Positions 11,699 through 27,482 are shown, counted from the stretch's first letter. The stretch: DNA of 64,000 nt from Cephalopachus bancanus (GCA_027257055.1 JAPVLO010000233.1:558001-622000); one strand, 5' to 3'. The notes: a model not told the origin generated them from the letters alone. Translations and numbers: made by a program.

Positions 11699-12009
11699 TT
11701 TTTTAAACATATTTTTTATTTTGAAATTGTGGGAAATAGTTAAGGGTTAGGTTTACAAATATGCATCATCCAGGCACCCTTGTGGATAAGGGGTGTCTCC
11801 CGTCCCCAGACAGATATTGACTACCATTAGTCTCACCTCCCTTCTCCTCCCTAATCCACTCCATAGTTTCCCACACTGTCAGTCCTTTTCCTATAGTATT
11901 ATGATAGATGTTCAAGGTCCACTATATGAGTGAGAACATGTGATACTCAGATCTTTGTTTCTGTGAGAGATCACTCAGTATTATAGACTCTAGTTCCCAT
12001 TCAGGTTGC
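11699..12009 (-). mobile_element. 5'-truncated L1 3' end, reverse, perfect 16 bp TSD
   Basis: Poly(T), then 'agggttaggtttacaaatat' and 'cacccttgtggataagggg' and a reversed ORF2 end. TSD ctgatccaaatttctt at 11683-11698 and 12010-12025 proves insertion by target-primed reverse transcription. Confidence 0.92.
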
Positions 12010-12025
12010 CTGATCCAAATTTCTT

Positions 12026-12589
12026 ATGCTTATTACCTACTATTGAGAACTGTATGTCCTTATACTAGACCTAGCCTATTTTCAAATGACTTTTTTTGTA
12101 TTTATTATATCATAAGTTATTTTGTTCATGTATTATTTTCTCTATTAGAATCTAAGGTCCTATATTGTTTTATATTCATTATTTAGGTGATTTCTCTCTC
12201 ACAAGATTGTGAATTCCGGAAGATCTTAAACTTATCCTAGATTTTATATCACCATTCCCTAGCACCGTGTCAAGCAAGTAACAGGCATTACAAAAAAAAT
12301 GTTGAATGAAAACCAAAAAAAGCTCTAGTGCAGTATTGTTTATTCAGAAGAATCTCACATTTTGGAATGGAATTTCCTATAAACTATCTTTACTCAGTTT
12401 CTTTAATTCTACTATACAAAGATTTAGGAAACAATCCGTTGAGGCCCTACTCATATTATCCCTAAATTTTTCAGTTCTTTTCTAATTCCAATCACTAGGC
12501 TAGAAGACCCAAACTTCACCTGTACGTAGACTACTTATGTACTAATCCTGACTTGGATACCACATCTTTAAATTAAAAGTAAAAAAAAA
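12026..12589. other. AT-rich unassigned sequence
   Basis: No exon or confident repeat. A weak L2/MIR-like end lies near 12240-12310 ('accgtgtcaagcaagtaaca'). Confidence 0.4.
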
Positions 12590-12925
12590 AAAAAAGAGAA
12601 ATATTGATACACACAACAAGGATGAATATCAAAATTAAGCAGAGTAAAAGAAACTAAACTAAAAGAGCATATCCTGTATGATTCCATTTATATAAAAATC
12701 AAGGATATGAAAACTAATGAATAGTGACAGAAAACAGATGGGGGTCAGGAGGAATAGATTATAAGATAACCCAGTGAAACTTTTGTGGGTGATAGGTTTG
12801 TTCATTTTTTGACTCTGGTGATTTCACAGGCTTGTACACACATCTAAACTTACTGTGTCCCTCAACCGTGTATAGTTTATTATATGCCAATTATACGTCA
12901 ATAAATTTGTTTTTAAAAAATAAAT
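12590..12925 (+). mobile_element. Old L1 (L1M-type) 3' end
   Basis: 'tcctgtatgattccatttat', 'gggtgataggtttgttcatt' and 'atatgccaattatacgtcaa' before 'taaatttgttttt' match old L1M 3' ends. Followed by an (AAAT)n tract to about 12960 and a 16 bp 'gaggggaaaaaataaa' unit repeated twice (12959-12990). Confidence 0.75.
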
Positions 12926-12990
12926 AAATAAATAAATAAATAGAATAAATAAAATAAAATAAAGAGGGGAAAAAATAAAGAGGGGAAAAA

Positions 12991-13472
12991 ATCAATAGGC
13001 GAAATATCTATAAACCATAGTCCTTAGAGATGCATTCATAAGATGACATATCCCTGTATCCTCTTTGAGGAAATTAATCAATGCAATAGTGAACTCTCAG
13101 GCCATGCCTTTTGCATATTTTAAAACAAATAAAGACCAGTGTATAACACACATAACATATCACATACTTGATCAAATTGAGGGTCTTCTCCACGCTGTAG
13201 AGATTTTGTTAATGGCTTTTCCTAGAAAGAAAAATAATACATACAATAGTTATTAAACACTTTCAAATATTATTTTTAAAATGCCATTATTGTAATAATT
13301 TTTCTCACCCATTTCTCTCTTTATGGAGGTGTCAATTTAAAAATAAGTGACAAATTCTCCCTGAATATGCAGTGTTTGATCATTTGCGCCATGATTCTTG
13401 CTATTCTTCTTACCACATACACCTCTTTGATCAAAACATTAAGAATCCAAGGCTTAGAGAAATTCAAAACTA
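12991..13472. other. AT-rich unassigned sequence
   Basis: No recognised gene or repeat. A short 63-codon ORF at 13065 has no support. Confidence 0.4.
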
Positions 13473-14000
13473 TTAGGTTGCTGCATAAGTTCGCAGTGTG
13501 TTTTTAGTATGGCAAAACACTTCGATGTTGGGAGTTTGTTTATCGTTTGTCATTTGTCATTTGGAGTGACAAAGTATAAGAATACTCTTGCATTTTGCAG
13601 ATTTGACGAAAGTTAGTGCTGTTTGTGGGCTAAAGAAGGTGGAATGTCAAGTGGAAGAAAACAAACCCTTTGACATATTTTTCTATTTGAGTTTAACAGA
13701 GGAGTTAAGGTAGAGGAGGTGGCTTGAAACATCTGTGCCACGTTCAGGGAGAATGCCATCCTGGAAAGTACGACAAGAAAATGGTTTGCCATTTCAAAGA
13801 GGGCCACTTTGACCTGAGTGATTCTCCACCTTCAGGAAGACTATTGGGCTTTGATGAAGACCATTTAAATGCTTTAATCCATGATGATCCACACCAGTCA
13901 ACCTGAGATTTGGCCAATGTAATGAACTGTGACCAGTCAACCATGATGTCACATTTGCATTCCACCGGCAAAAGAAAAACGCTAGGAGCTTATGCACCAG
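13473..14000 (+). mobile_element. Mariner element relic: 5' end and transposase DNA-binding region
   Basis: Seen: a mariner-type terminus after TA (ttaggttgctgcataagttc). Then a decayed transposase N-terminus: NICATFRENAILESTTRKWF in one frame, continuing FKEGHFDLSDSPPSGR and DEDHLNALIHDDPHQST in the next, then DLAN.MNCDQSTMMSHL after a stop. Known: the order matches the two helix-turn-helix motifs of mariner transposases, including the RKWF and D-SGR-P signatures. A frameshift near 13790 and stops make it inactive. The catalytic domain and 3' terminus are missing here. Confidence 0.8.
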
Positions 14001-14039
14001 CCCAATACTATGAGCAATCGCCTCATACTTATTTTAAAG

Positions 14040-14670
14040 ATTTATATCAAAAAGACAAATGATAGTAAGTGTTGGTGAGAATGTCGACTATTGGTAGGAA
14101 CGTAAACTAGTACGTTCCCAGTCACTATGAAAAACAGTATGAAAGTTCCTCAAAAAATTAAAAATAAAACTAACATATAATCCAACAATTTTACCCTGGG
14201 TATATAGTCAAAGAAAATGACATAAGTATGTTGAAGAGTTAGCTAAGTACCCATGTTCACAGCAGCGTTATTCCCAATAGAATAAATATGGAATTAACCT
14301 AAGAGCCCATCAAAGGATGAACAGATAAAGAAAATGTGTGTGTATAAACATACAATGGAATATATTTCAGCCTTCAAAAAGGAGATCCCAATATTGCAAC
14401 AACATGAATGAGTCTGGAAGACATTGTGCTAAGTGGGAAGCCAGGCACAGAAAGGCAAACCCTACACGATCTTACTTGTATGTAGAATTTTAAAAAGTCA
14501 AACTTATAAAGCAGAGAGAAGAATGGTAGTTACCAAGGGCTGGTTGGGGAGGGGTTGAGGGGAAATGGAAGATGTTGGTCAAAGGGTACAGAGTTTCAGT
14601 CAGACAAGAAGAATCAGTTCTGGAGATCTATTGCACTGCATAATGACTGTAGTTAATCATAATGTATTGT
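14040..14670 (+). mobile_element. Old L1 (L1M-type) 3' region
   Basis: 'agtgttggtgagaatgt', 'taccctgggtatatagtcaa', 'aataaatatggaattaacct', 'caatggaatatatttcagcc' and 'ggtagttaccaagggctgg' follow the ORF2 end and 3' UTR of old L1s. Frames are broken. Confidence 0.8.
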
Positions 14671-15020
14671 GTTATGGTGTGAATGTGTCCTTCCCAAAAA
14701 TTCATACGTTGAAACCTACCCCTTAAGGTGATGGTGTTAAGAGGTAGGGCCTTTGGGAGGTGATTAGATCACAATGGCAGAACCCTCGTGGGTGGGACTA
14801 GTACCCCAAGAGAGGCCCTTGGGAGGGTGTCCACCCTTTCCACCATGTGAGGAGAAGGCATCATACATGAGGAAGACGGCCCTCACCAGACACCAAATCT
14901 ACCAACAATGCTTTGATCTTGGACTTCCCAGTCTCCAGAACTGTGTATTATAACTTTGTGTTGTTTATTAGCCATCGAGCTTCTGGTAATTTGTGATAGC
15001 AGTGTGAATGGTCTAAAACA
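14671..15020 (+). mobile_element. Solo LTR of MaLR type (MLT1/MST-like), forward
   Basis: 'ttatggtgtgaatgtgtcct', 'ggtgatggtgttaagaggta', 'catgtgaggagaaggcatc', 'gatcttggacttcccagtct' and a final 'gaatggtctaaaaca'. LTR only, with no viral genes. Confidence 0.7.
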
Positions 15021-15239
15021 TATTATATACTTGAAAATTGCTAAGAAAGTAGATTTTTAAATGTTCTCACCACACACACACCAATATGTAAGATTATATA
15101 TGTATAGTGAGTACTAATTATTAGCTTGATTTATTCATTACACATATGTCAAAACATCATATTGTAAATAATTAGGGAAAACTAACAAACTCTGGGATTT
15201 ACTTATAAAAAACTATGTATTTATTTTTACATGTTTAAA

Positions 15240-15610
15240 CTTCAGTCACCTTCAAAGTAATCTTTGATGCAATACACCTATCAAGATGCTTTTTGCAATG
15301 CTCAAAATAGTTTTGAACTTGTCAATTTTGATGCCTTTAAATGCTTCTACTGTTTTTTGTACACAACTTTGTAATACAACTTTTGGCAAAACAATTCCCT
15401 TTGAGGACTTTTTTCATTTAGAGAAAGAAAAAAAGTTGCTGGTGCAAGATCAGGTGAATAGGGAAGGTGGGGCAGGGGGGTCATGCCATTTTTAGTCAAA
15501 AACTGCTGAACACTCAGCATGGTGTGGGCAAGTGCTCTCCTAAATTACTCACCATGAGATGGACAAACACAGTGAACGAATCTCCAAAAAAATAATTAAC
15601 CAAAGCTGAA
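15240..15610 (-). mobile_element. Mariner transposase relic: C-terminal catalytic part, reverse
   Basis: On the minus strand 15440-15469 encodes HLPYSPDLAP, the mariner signature carrying the last catalytic aspartate, in a decayed frame. It is followed by a C-terminal region with KGIKIDKFK-like residues near 15320. Opposite in orientation to the N-terminal relic at 13473, from which it is separated by an L1 and an LTR. The termini are not recognisable. Confidence 0.75.
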
Positions 15611-17025
15611 TGTAGTCTCTCAAAACAGTAGCTGGCACACTGATGCCCATGGGTTCCTAGAACACTTACCTAGCAGGGGAAGCCTGTACTACAAGGGACC
15701 TGCTCTCCAAAGATAATTCTGGGTTTTTGAGTCCCCCCTTGCATATACAATTTTTGTCAGTTTTGAAAAAAAAGAATCTGGTGTCATAAGTGATCCTGTG
15801 TTTTCAATGTAAACCATGTAATAAAAACCATAGGATTTATTTGAAAAATTTCAGTATTTATCTTGAGACTTGACAGGTAATAAAAAAGTTGAAAGTGACA
15901 CATTATTCCAAATCTCTAGATTTAGAAACAAAGTAAAGTCTATTTATTAGACTGGTGTTGAAGGACAACCTACCAGTCATACATTTACCACACATAGTTC
16001 GCGAATCTGGGGTATGTGATTTGTCTTATACCACATCTAATTCTGCAAAAATAACCCAAGTAAAGACAAGGTTCTACAGAAACAATTCTCCTTAATCATT
16101 TAAACTTTGTTTACATTAAGAAGCCTTAACTGACCTTCCAGAAGGCCATTTTATACTTACTTATCCATATCCCAAATCAAATTTTGGATTTAGGTTTAGA
16201 AACCACGCAAATGTTATATTTTTTAAAATTGTAAGTTTTTCTTTAGCCAGTGCAACTGCCCCAGAAAGACACTATTTACATCTAGCTGCTTACTCAGACC
16301 CTTTCCCTCTGCATCTAAACATTTCTCCAATCTTCTCCTCCACTCACAAAGAGGACTTATATCTAAGGCAGATGCAAGACCCATGCCCACCCCAGGGTCT
16401 TTGTTCTTGAAGAGATGCATATGGTGGGCTCATCCTGCATGTCGGAAGTTTTACCAAGAGCCTTATGAATCAACTACTCTTTCTCATGTACAAACTATAT
16501 CATTTCAAAATATATATTCATCCAAAATAAAGAGAACACCATGCTCCTACAGGTTAATAAACTTTTTCTCTTCCAAGTATATTACCTCAGACATATGAGT
16601 GAGAGAGTAGATATAAAAAAAGTGGGAGAGAACAAGGAAGAACAATGAAAGAAGTCACAGATGCAGCTGATTGTCCAAGAAGACAAATTCAGCAATTAAG
16701 TTGGAAAGTACTTCCTGTATATGTAAAGTCTGCAGTGTCATCTGAAGTTCTTTGTAAAACCAACTAAAATACAAATATGAAAATTAAAGTAAAAACAGGG
16801 GGTATCAGTCCCACAAACATCCTTGGAACAAGCCCAGTGCGAGCATCTCTACTTCATGTTTTATTGATTTATCACCCAACAATGACTGAGGGTCATACAA
16901 TGTGTCAAATGCTACATGCTGGATGGAATGCTGAAGAATACACATCCCTGCCATTAGGGCGAAGAGTCAGAGAGAAAAAATGTGGTCAGTGACCACCTCT
17001 TAGGAGTATTATCACTGCCTGGTCA
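15611..17025. other. Unassigned sequence
   Basis: No exon or confident repeat. AT-rich, with short chance ORFs only. Confidence 0.4.
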
Positions 17026-17340
17026 TCATTCAAATCTCATCTCAACTACCACTTCCCTAGGGAAGCCGATACTAGTTACAGACTGCCTGCTACAAGCCTG
17101 CAAAGCTCTGATACTTTTCTTTTCCTAGTTCTTACCATAGGGTAAAGTCACATCACAGTATGGAACGTTGAAAGAGGGAAAAAAAAGATGAATGGGTGGA
17201 TGGATGGATGGAAGGATGGATGGAAGGAAGGAAGGAAGACAATTACACATTCATGAGAGATGTACCATGCATCACCCCCACTAGACAGCAAGCTCCAGGA
17301 ATGGGGTGACTTCAATCTGTTTCTCTCAAAACTTAATGTC
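17026..17340 (+). repeat. L2 fragments around a GGAT/GGAA microsatellite
   Basis: 'cattcaaatctcatctcaac' and 'accacttccctagggaagcc', then 'agacagcaagctccaggaat' near 17285, follow the L2 3' end. A (GGAT)n/(GGAA)n tract lies at 17188-17238. Confidence 0.5.
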
Positions 17341-17449
17341 TCACTGCATGGCATCACTTGGTGCTGGCAAAGCACTGCCAATTAATAGAAGCTCTAGGCC
17401 AGTGGTGTCCAATTTCTTCAAATTTGAAGAACCCTTTATTTACTTGTGC

Positions 17450-17585
17450 TTTAAGTTTAAAAAATATTTTTGTACTTTTTGTTGTGGTAAAGTATACATA
17501 AGGTTTACTATCTTAACCAAGTATACAGTTCAGTGGCATTACGTACATTCACAATGCTGTTTGACCATCATTAATACCTATTTTA
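17450..17585 (-). mobile_element. Old L1M 3' end, reverse
   Basis: 'gtatacagttcagtggcatt' and 'acgtacattcacaatgctgt' are typical of reversed L1M 3' UTRs. It is preceded by 'ggccagtggtgtccaatttc' (17398-17417), which resembles a hAT/MER terminus. Confidence 0.6.
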
Positions 17586-18582
17586 TGAAGACCCCTTTTA
17601 AGGCCAGAAGTCTTCAAAGAGTTCTCAACTACAAAATACATGATCATCTCCCAAACATACAAGATAGTACTTTTATTATGTTTTGTTTAAAATTGTACTT
17701 AATGACAGAGAGCCAATGCTATGGCTTCAATGATACCATTAAATGTCTCTAGTGTACTAGAGTAGTAACAATATTTACTTTATATATATTTTTAAAATGG
17801 ACTACATCTATACAACAAATCATAAGACTCGGCCAAAAGATAATGCTTATTACACCTGTGGTTCTGCCAACCCTTCCAATAACTCAAGAGCCCACACCTT
17901 GGGAACTCATGACACAACCCACTTTCACTACTCCCTGAGAGGATCCTGTCACAGTAGGGGAAGGAAGTTGACTGTATCCACCCACATCCTGAAGTTTCCC
18001 ATGTCTAAAAGTTATTTTTCTCATTACAAAGTGGGTGGGAAGCTGATACACATGATATTTCACACTTACACACTTTCACACATGTATGAAGGAAACACTT
18101 TGTCTAGTAGGTAAAGTTGACATGACAAGTTGTTGCTACACACAAGTCAAGTCCATTAGCCAAGATCTTGGTTATTGCCTCAAATAAAATAATACAAGTT
18201 TTCCTTAACTATTTTAATATGAATATACTGTCTTAATCATATTCTTTGAAAAGCTATTTCAAATGTTAAATCCAAGATTAAGACCCTCTCCAGTTTTCCC
18301 TGGCAGTTTCCCTGCTAGTTGTCACACGGTGATTTGTTTGCATCTCCTCTTGTGAGTACTTCCACCATGTTGTAACGTGTCTGTCTCCTCCACACCACCC
18401 CTAGGACACAGTTGGAATTTACTATCAGGGCTTGTTAAATGGCTGCCTATATCCCTATGCAGTTGGAAAGGCAGCTTTGGCATGGAGAATCAAGTTCATC
18501 TTTGTGTCAACATAGATTTTATCAGTATAATGTGGTTTAAGAGTAGACTTGGGAGAAAGAGTACTACACTGGCTCAAAGGTA
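17586..18582. other. Unassigned sequence
   Basis: No exon or repeat recognised. The 105-codon ORF at 17797 has no protein-like support. Confidence 0.4.
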
Positions 18583-18842
18583 AAGAGAAAAAAGAAGGGT
18601 AGGTGAAAAGGAAGGAAAGAAGGAAGAAAAATGACGGGAGGGAAGAGAAGAAGGAATGAGAGAAGGGGGGAAGAAAGGAAGGAAGGAATGAATGAGAGAA
18701 AGAGGGGAAAAGAAAAGACAGAAAAGAAAAGGGAGAAGGAACGAAGGAAAAATGAATGGAGGGAAGAAAAGAAGGAATGAGAGAAAGAGGGAAGACAGGA
18801 AGGATGGAGGGAGGGAGGGAGGGAGAGAGGGAGGGAGGGGAG
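18583..18842 (+). repeat. GA-rich (GGAA/GAAA/GGGA) low-complexity tract
   Basis: About 260 bases of nearly pure purine on the plus strand, with repeated units such as gaaggaaggaatgaatgaga. The long Ser/Pro/Phe-rich frames on the opposite strand are by-products of this composition. Confidence 0.9.
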
Positions 18843-19030
18843 ATAAAAAAGATGAAAAGATAATACAGGAGAGAAGCAAACTTGCTCCAGCTCAGAAGAG
18901 GGCAGAGACCACGAAGGCTCAAAGCTGCTTAAGACAAGAGAACTGGAGGAGACCAGTTGCACAAAAACCAAGGTGTGGGCATTCGGAATATCCTGGTGCT
19001 TAAGGAGCATTAAACAAGAAGTAAAGTGGA

Positions 19031-19245
19031 GCAACAAGGCAAGACCTTGTCTCTATAATAAATAAAAAAATTAGCCAGGCGTGGTGGCATATGCCTGTGA
19101 TTCCAGCTACTTGCAAAGCTGAGGCAGAAGGGTCCCCTGAGCCCAGCAGGTCGAGGCTGTGGTAGCCATGAGCATGCCACTGCACTCTACCCTGGGCAGC
19201 AGAGTGAGACCCCCAACTCAGAAAAAAAAAAAAGAAAAAAAAAAC
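19031..19245 (+). mobile_element. 5'-truncated Alu
   Basis: Starts at 'gcaacaaggcaagaccttgt', just before the monomer junction, and runs to 'cccccaactcag' plus an A tail. Short TSD gtaaagtg(g/a)a at 19021 and about 19247 indicates that truncation happened at insertion. Confidence 0.85.
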
Positions 19246-19259
19246 CGTAAAGTGAAATT

Positions 19260-20935
19260 AACGTAGAATAAACAGCGGGTGTTTAATCAACAAGTAGCAA
19301 CAGACTATACAGCAAAGGAAGTTCAAAATAACGGTCATTCATCAAGTAAGAACAAAAAAACTTCATAAACTTCTACAATCTGTCTTTGTTAAATATTTTG
19401 GCACAATTTTATTTTGTACTAAAGGTTCATGAATTGAATTGAATGTCTGTTTTCACAAAATCATGCTGAAAAAGCATAACTTTGGGGGGATGGATCCTTG
19501 AAAGTTATTAGCTGACGAAAGCTGGGGACCTTAGGCCGTGACTGCACCTGACCAGTTAGATGCTCCAGCTTACTGGTGACAGTGAACAAACAAGGACATG
19601 GGAAAACCAAGAACACCAGGAGACGTGGCACTGAATACTAGCGGTTGCTCGCTGCACACAAAAAAGAGAAGCCTAGACATTAAGTCCTGCTTGATAGGAG
19701 AAAACAGTATGAAATAGTCTTGACCAAAAAAAAAAAAAAAAAAAAAAGAAACAAAATACTCAAACCTGAGCCTGACTAAGGCTTGAGATCTAATTTCCAA
19801 TTTTTAGGAGGTACAGAAGTTAGAGGAATATGTTAACACTCAGCCACAAAGATGCAATCAGCAAAATTCAGACTGAATGAAACGCAGTCGGAAAGAAAGA
19901 CGTTTCTGTGCAAGAAATCGGCCATGAGTTGATGATTGTGAAGATGCTCATAAGTATCATTATGCTATTCTGTTTGCAAATGTTTATGCTTGAAAGTCTC
20001 CAAAAAAAAAAAAAAACTAAAAACAGGAGATCATGATGCATTACTTGTCACCAGTGTTAAAAAAAAATCTTTCAATGTTTCATTTTTAAAGATGGCACAA
20101 GCCATTCTCAAAGCTCATTTCAATAACACTTATACAACTTTTTATCTTCTCCTGATGGAGCTGCAGAAAGGACCCCCTTTTCATTTCTCCACATTTCCAG
20201 ACAGAATTTGGGTGGCAAATAACTCGCCTGCTGCGTGAGAGGCAAGATGCAATTCTCAGTCTGCACTCTGGGCTTTTCTTTGAGTTTCCTCCCCCTGAAT
20301 CAAAGAGCACTTCAGTTCCAACCCATCTGAGGTGGATTTTCTCCTTTGATGAAAAACTCTGCAGGAGTTTCAGTATTCCCATAGGAATAGAGAAAAGTCT
20401 CTGTTTGTGCTTCTCACATTTTGGGGAGTTCCAATCCGCCCCATCCTCCCCTTAAAAAAACACCAGACTCTAAATGTTCGTTGTGTCCACATCTACCTAT
20501 AAAGGGCAAAGGAAAGCCATCGACCTCCACCTTAATTTTCAAGCAATATCAGTAAGCACTATCTACATGTTCACAAATTTTTCACACCAGGAATCTCTAT
20601 AATCTGTAAGAGGAAAGAAAGATGGCCATACTGGGCAGGCCCCAGGCAGCTAGAAGTCTAGAGTCATGTATCAAGAGTTGCTTTATTTGAGGAAGACAAG
20701 GGGCTCATTTAATAAATCACTTTCTACCTCTGACTTTTTAGCAGTTCTCCGAAATTCCAAGGATGCTCTTCACAGGTAAGATTTCATCCTGTCTAGAGAG
20801 ATCCACATTACTACTGCCCTCAGAGATATTTCAATAAATGTGTTTAACCTAACAATGCCGTTAAAGTGATTAGTCAATTGGTTAAATAGATCATCAACTT
20901 GCTTAACATGCTCTTTTAACGCCCTTTAATTATTA
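19260..20935. other. Unassigned sequence
   Basis: A/T homopolymers at 19725-19747 and 20001-20014. No exon recognised. The minus-strand frame at 20086-20382 has no clear homology that I can see. Confidence 0.4.
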
Positions 20936-21140
20936 CAACAATGCAGCAGTTGAGTGCATGAGCTTTGAAATATGAGAGACCTGAGTCTGTGTCTGAGGTC
21001 CCTCACTCACATATGAACCTAACCTAATCTCTCTAAACTTCAGCCACCTTTTAGGTAAAATGAGAATAAATAATTCTGGCCTCACAGAACTGAAAGATGA
21101 ATAGCTTAGAGTACTCAGTAATTGGTTGTCATTACTATTA
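20936..21140 (+). repeat. MIR
   Basis: 'gagtgcatgagctttgaaat', 'cctgagtctgtgtctgaggt' and 'aggtaaaatgagaataaata' follow the MIR core and 3' half. Confidence 0.65.
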
Positions 21141-21427
21141 TTAAAATTCTTTTAATATCATTATTACTGGAATGAGATAAGATTAAAATGTGTGCCCTCT
21201 TTCATAATGGTCAGGAGCTGAAACTAAGTTCCACATATTTTCCTGGGGTAGTACATACTCCTGCTTACATTAATTAAAGCTTTAACTTCAGCTTCCTGGA
21301 AGATTCCAAGTGCAACTAGAAAGTTGTATTACAGAAAATAGGAAATAAAACATTATAAAGAAGAATTGCCCTTCTCTCTTTTTCTTAAAAAAAAAAGCCT
21401 AAAATTATTACAACAGTTTTAATTCTT

Positions 21428-21715
21428 TTTTTTTCTTTTTTTGAGTTGGAGTCTCACTCGGTCGCCCAGACTGGAGTGCAGTGGCTGCTCTCGGCCACTA
21501 CAGCCTCGCCTGCTGGGCTCCGGCGATCCTTCCACCTCAGCCTTCCAAGTAGCCAGAATTACAGGCATGTGCTACCACGTCCAGCTGATTTTTTGATTTA
21601 TTGTAGAGATGAGGCCTCACTGCCCAGGTGGGTCTTGAACCCACGGGCTCAGGCAATCCACTCACCTCAGCCTCCCAAAGGCGCGAGATTACAGGCTGAG
21701 CCACCGAGCCCGGCC
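21428..21715 (-). mobile_element. Alu, reverse, young type, perfect 16 bp TSD
   Basis: Poly(T), 'gagttggagtctcactcggt' and end 'ctgagccaccgagcccggcc'. TSD aacagttttaattctt at 21412-21427 and 21716-21731. Confidence 0.96.
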
Positions 21716-21731
21716 AACAGTTTTAATTCTT

Positions 21732-23085
21732 AAGATGTAGTTTAGAGGAAACTTTTAATTTAACAATGAGGTGGCTATAAAAACAACCAAGTTAAAAAAA
21801 CAACAAAGCAATCAGCCACTAAATTTCTCAAGTCTTGAAACTACAGTGCTTTTAAGTATAAGAATATACTTATGTATAATCAGTATCTCTCTTCTTCACC
21901 AGAACATGAGAAGATGCTGAGTAGTGAGCTGCCCGTACCCACGGTGACGGCATCCTCATAGTAGTGCTGTGGACCCAACTACTGAAATGTACTAAAGTGT
22001 CTCATCCAGAACCATCAGTGCACAGCAGAAGGTACCCTACTTCAGTGTGAACCAAAGAACAGTGGGGTTCATAATGTTTTCACGTCCGACATATCTTCCT
22101 CTTCAGATCTTATTTGTGCCAGGTTTGGACATACATCGAAGGAGTAAGCCTGAGTGCTCACTGTTCTGAATACTGACTGCACATCCCCAAACAACTTCCC
22201 CAAACTAAGGGGCAATCAGGGCCCCAGGGAAGTGATTCATCTTGAAGATATATTCTGGTCATGTAGATTGACTGCCTGCATGGCTCAATGAACTTGTGGC
22301 TTAAGGAAAACATGCCTCAATGAACTTGTGGCCCCCTTGATGCCTGCCTCAGTTTGTCCGTACGTAAAAATGGACATCACCTGACTTGGACATCCTGACT
22401 AGGTTTCTAATAAGAACTAGTGAGTAACAGTTAAAACCCCTGGAGATGTGTAGAAGACGGGTGCTTGCGGAAATTAACAAAAACAGTTCCCCTTTTATTC
22501 CATTTAGTTGTGAAATGAATTTCCTTAAGCAAAACAATATACTGATTTTCACCCATAACATGAGGGGAGTGTGATCAAGAGAATGATCTAAAGTATCTCA
22601 AATAAGTTAAAGGTACTAGCAGGTAAGATGGTGCCCATTACCTTACACAATGAAAAGCAAGGGCAGATACAAATTTGAAAGAATAGTCTGACTTTTTTTT
22701 TTAAAGTCAAATCTCTTGAGATTATCTGTCCTATATGCAGCAGTTTTGCTCATTTCAGCAGAGCCTATTTCTTTGCCAAATTTAATAGTCCCAAGTACAA
22801 ATTCATTATTTGAACAGCGAAGGGGAAATTTCAATTAAATTAAGCTACAAAGTTAATCTTCATTTTAATTGAACAAAGAACAGCTCTCACAGGCATTTGA
22901 AAAAAAGAAAAAGAAACGACAGCAGATACCGAGAAATGTAAGATACAACCTTCACTTGTGTGTTTCTGGGTTACTTTCTATTTTGCTAGTATTTTCCATT
23001 TTACTTGTCTCAGGACAACCCTCTGTGCATGCTACATCCATCCACTCAGTAACCTATAGTACATGTGGGTGGATCTCTTCCTGCC
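21732..23085. other. Unassigned sequence
   Basis: No exon recognised. A 17 bp direct repeat (ctcaatgaacttgtggc) occurs at 22284-22300 and 22316-22332. Confidence 0.4.
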
Positions 23086-23560
23086 TCCCTGGGACCTCGC
23101 TCCCCTTGTCTTTCAACTCTTCTCTCCTGCCCCTCAGCTATCAACATGCTTTTAAACCTTTGGATCTTAGTACCTTTCTTGACCACGCATGCACTTCTGG
23201 CTGTGGTTTCCTATCTATCCCTCTTTTCATATTCAGTTCTCCAATGGGTGGTCTACATTTCCTGTCTTTCCCTCCTCCTCTGTTCTTTTTCCAACCACCT
23301 GCAATCCTGCTTTTCTCTTACCACTAAAAATAGGCTCCATAGAGATCCTGATAATTTTCTAAATGGCAAATCTGGTGGCCACTTTTCAATATATTTCTTC
23401 TTGGCTTTTTCAGTCGCAGTGAGATACTGCTGATCACTCCCTTTTTCCCATTTGATCAACCCCCCCACCATCTGTTCTCCCACTTCTTAAGACATTCCTC
23501 CTCTGTGGCCTTCCTAGCCTAGTCTTTCTCTTGAGATGTTCTTATGTCCCAACGCATGGT
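23086..23560 (+). repeat. L2-like (ancient LINE) coding remnant
   Basis: 'tggtggccacttttcaatat' and 'gatactgctgatcactccct' correspond to an L2 coding segment I know from other mammals. Pyrimidine-rich and frame-broken. Confidence 0.5.
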
Positions 23561-23618
23561 TGAATCGTCTCGGGAAAGCCTACAGGAACATTCTAACCCC
23601 TTCAATCTAAGTGATTAC

Positions 23619-27150
<3,532 letters not shown>

Positions 27151-27430
27151 TATTGTGGGGGTGTTGTCTTCTCTGGGTCCCCTCCTAGAGCAAACGCAAG
27201 GACCTAGAGGGCCCAGGCTGGGTCTGCTGAAGCAGCTGTGGCTGTGCCTCTGTCAGTGCCTCAGCAGAGCTCAGGACAACCACCTGACAAGGCTGATGAA
27301 TGGCTGTGGCAGGCGGTCAAGTGCCCTGCTCAAGTCTCCATTCTGTTTGAGTGAACACAAAGAGAGGAAGCCCCAGGCTGACTTCCAAGGAAGCACACCA
27401 GAAAATTTGGTTAGTTGATCTCAGCTCCCT

Positions 27431-27482
27431 GAGGAGGAGGAGGAGGAGGAGGAGGAGGAGGAGGAGGAGGAGGAGGAGGAGG
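27431..27482 (+). repeat. (GGA)n microsatellite
   Basis: Seventeen uninterrupted GAG/GGA units. The poly-Arg stretch in an overlapping frame is a by-product. Confidence 0.97.

Noticed and set aside
18455..19037. Three overlapping minus-strand ORFs of 101-157 codons rich in Ser, Pro, Phe and Leu
   Set aside because: They are translations of the opposite strand of the GA-rich tract. Several frames are open at once because the sequence is low-complexity.
27155..27418. 87-codon plus-strand ORF in GC-richer sequence
   Set aside because: No recognised domain, no splice sites and antisense to FRY. Composition alone could keep it open.
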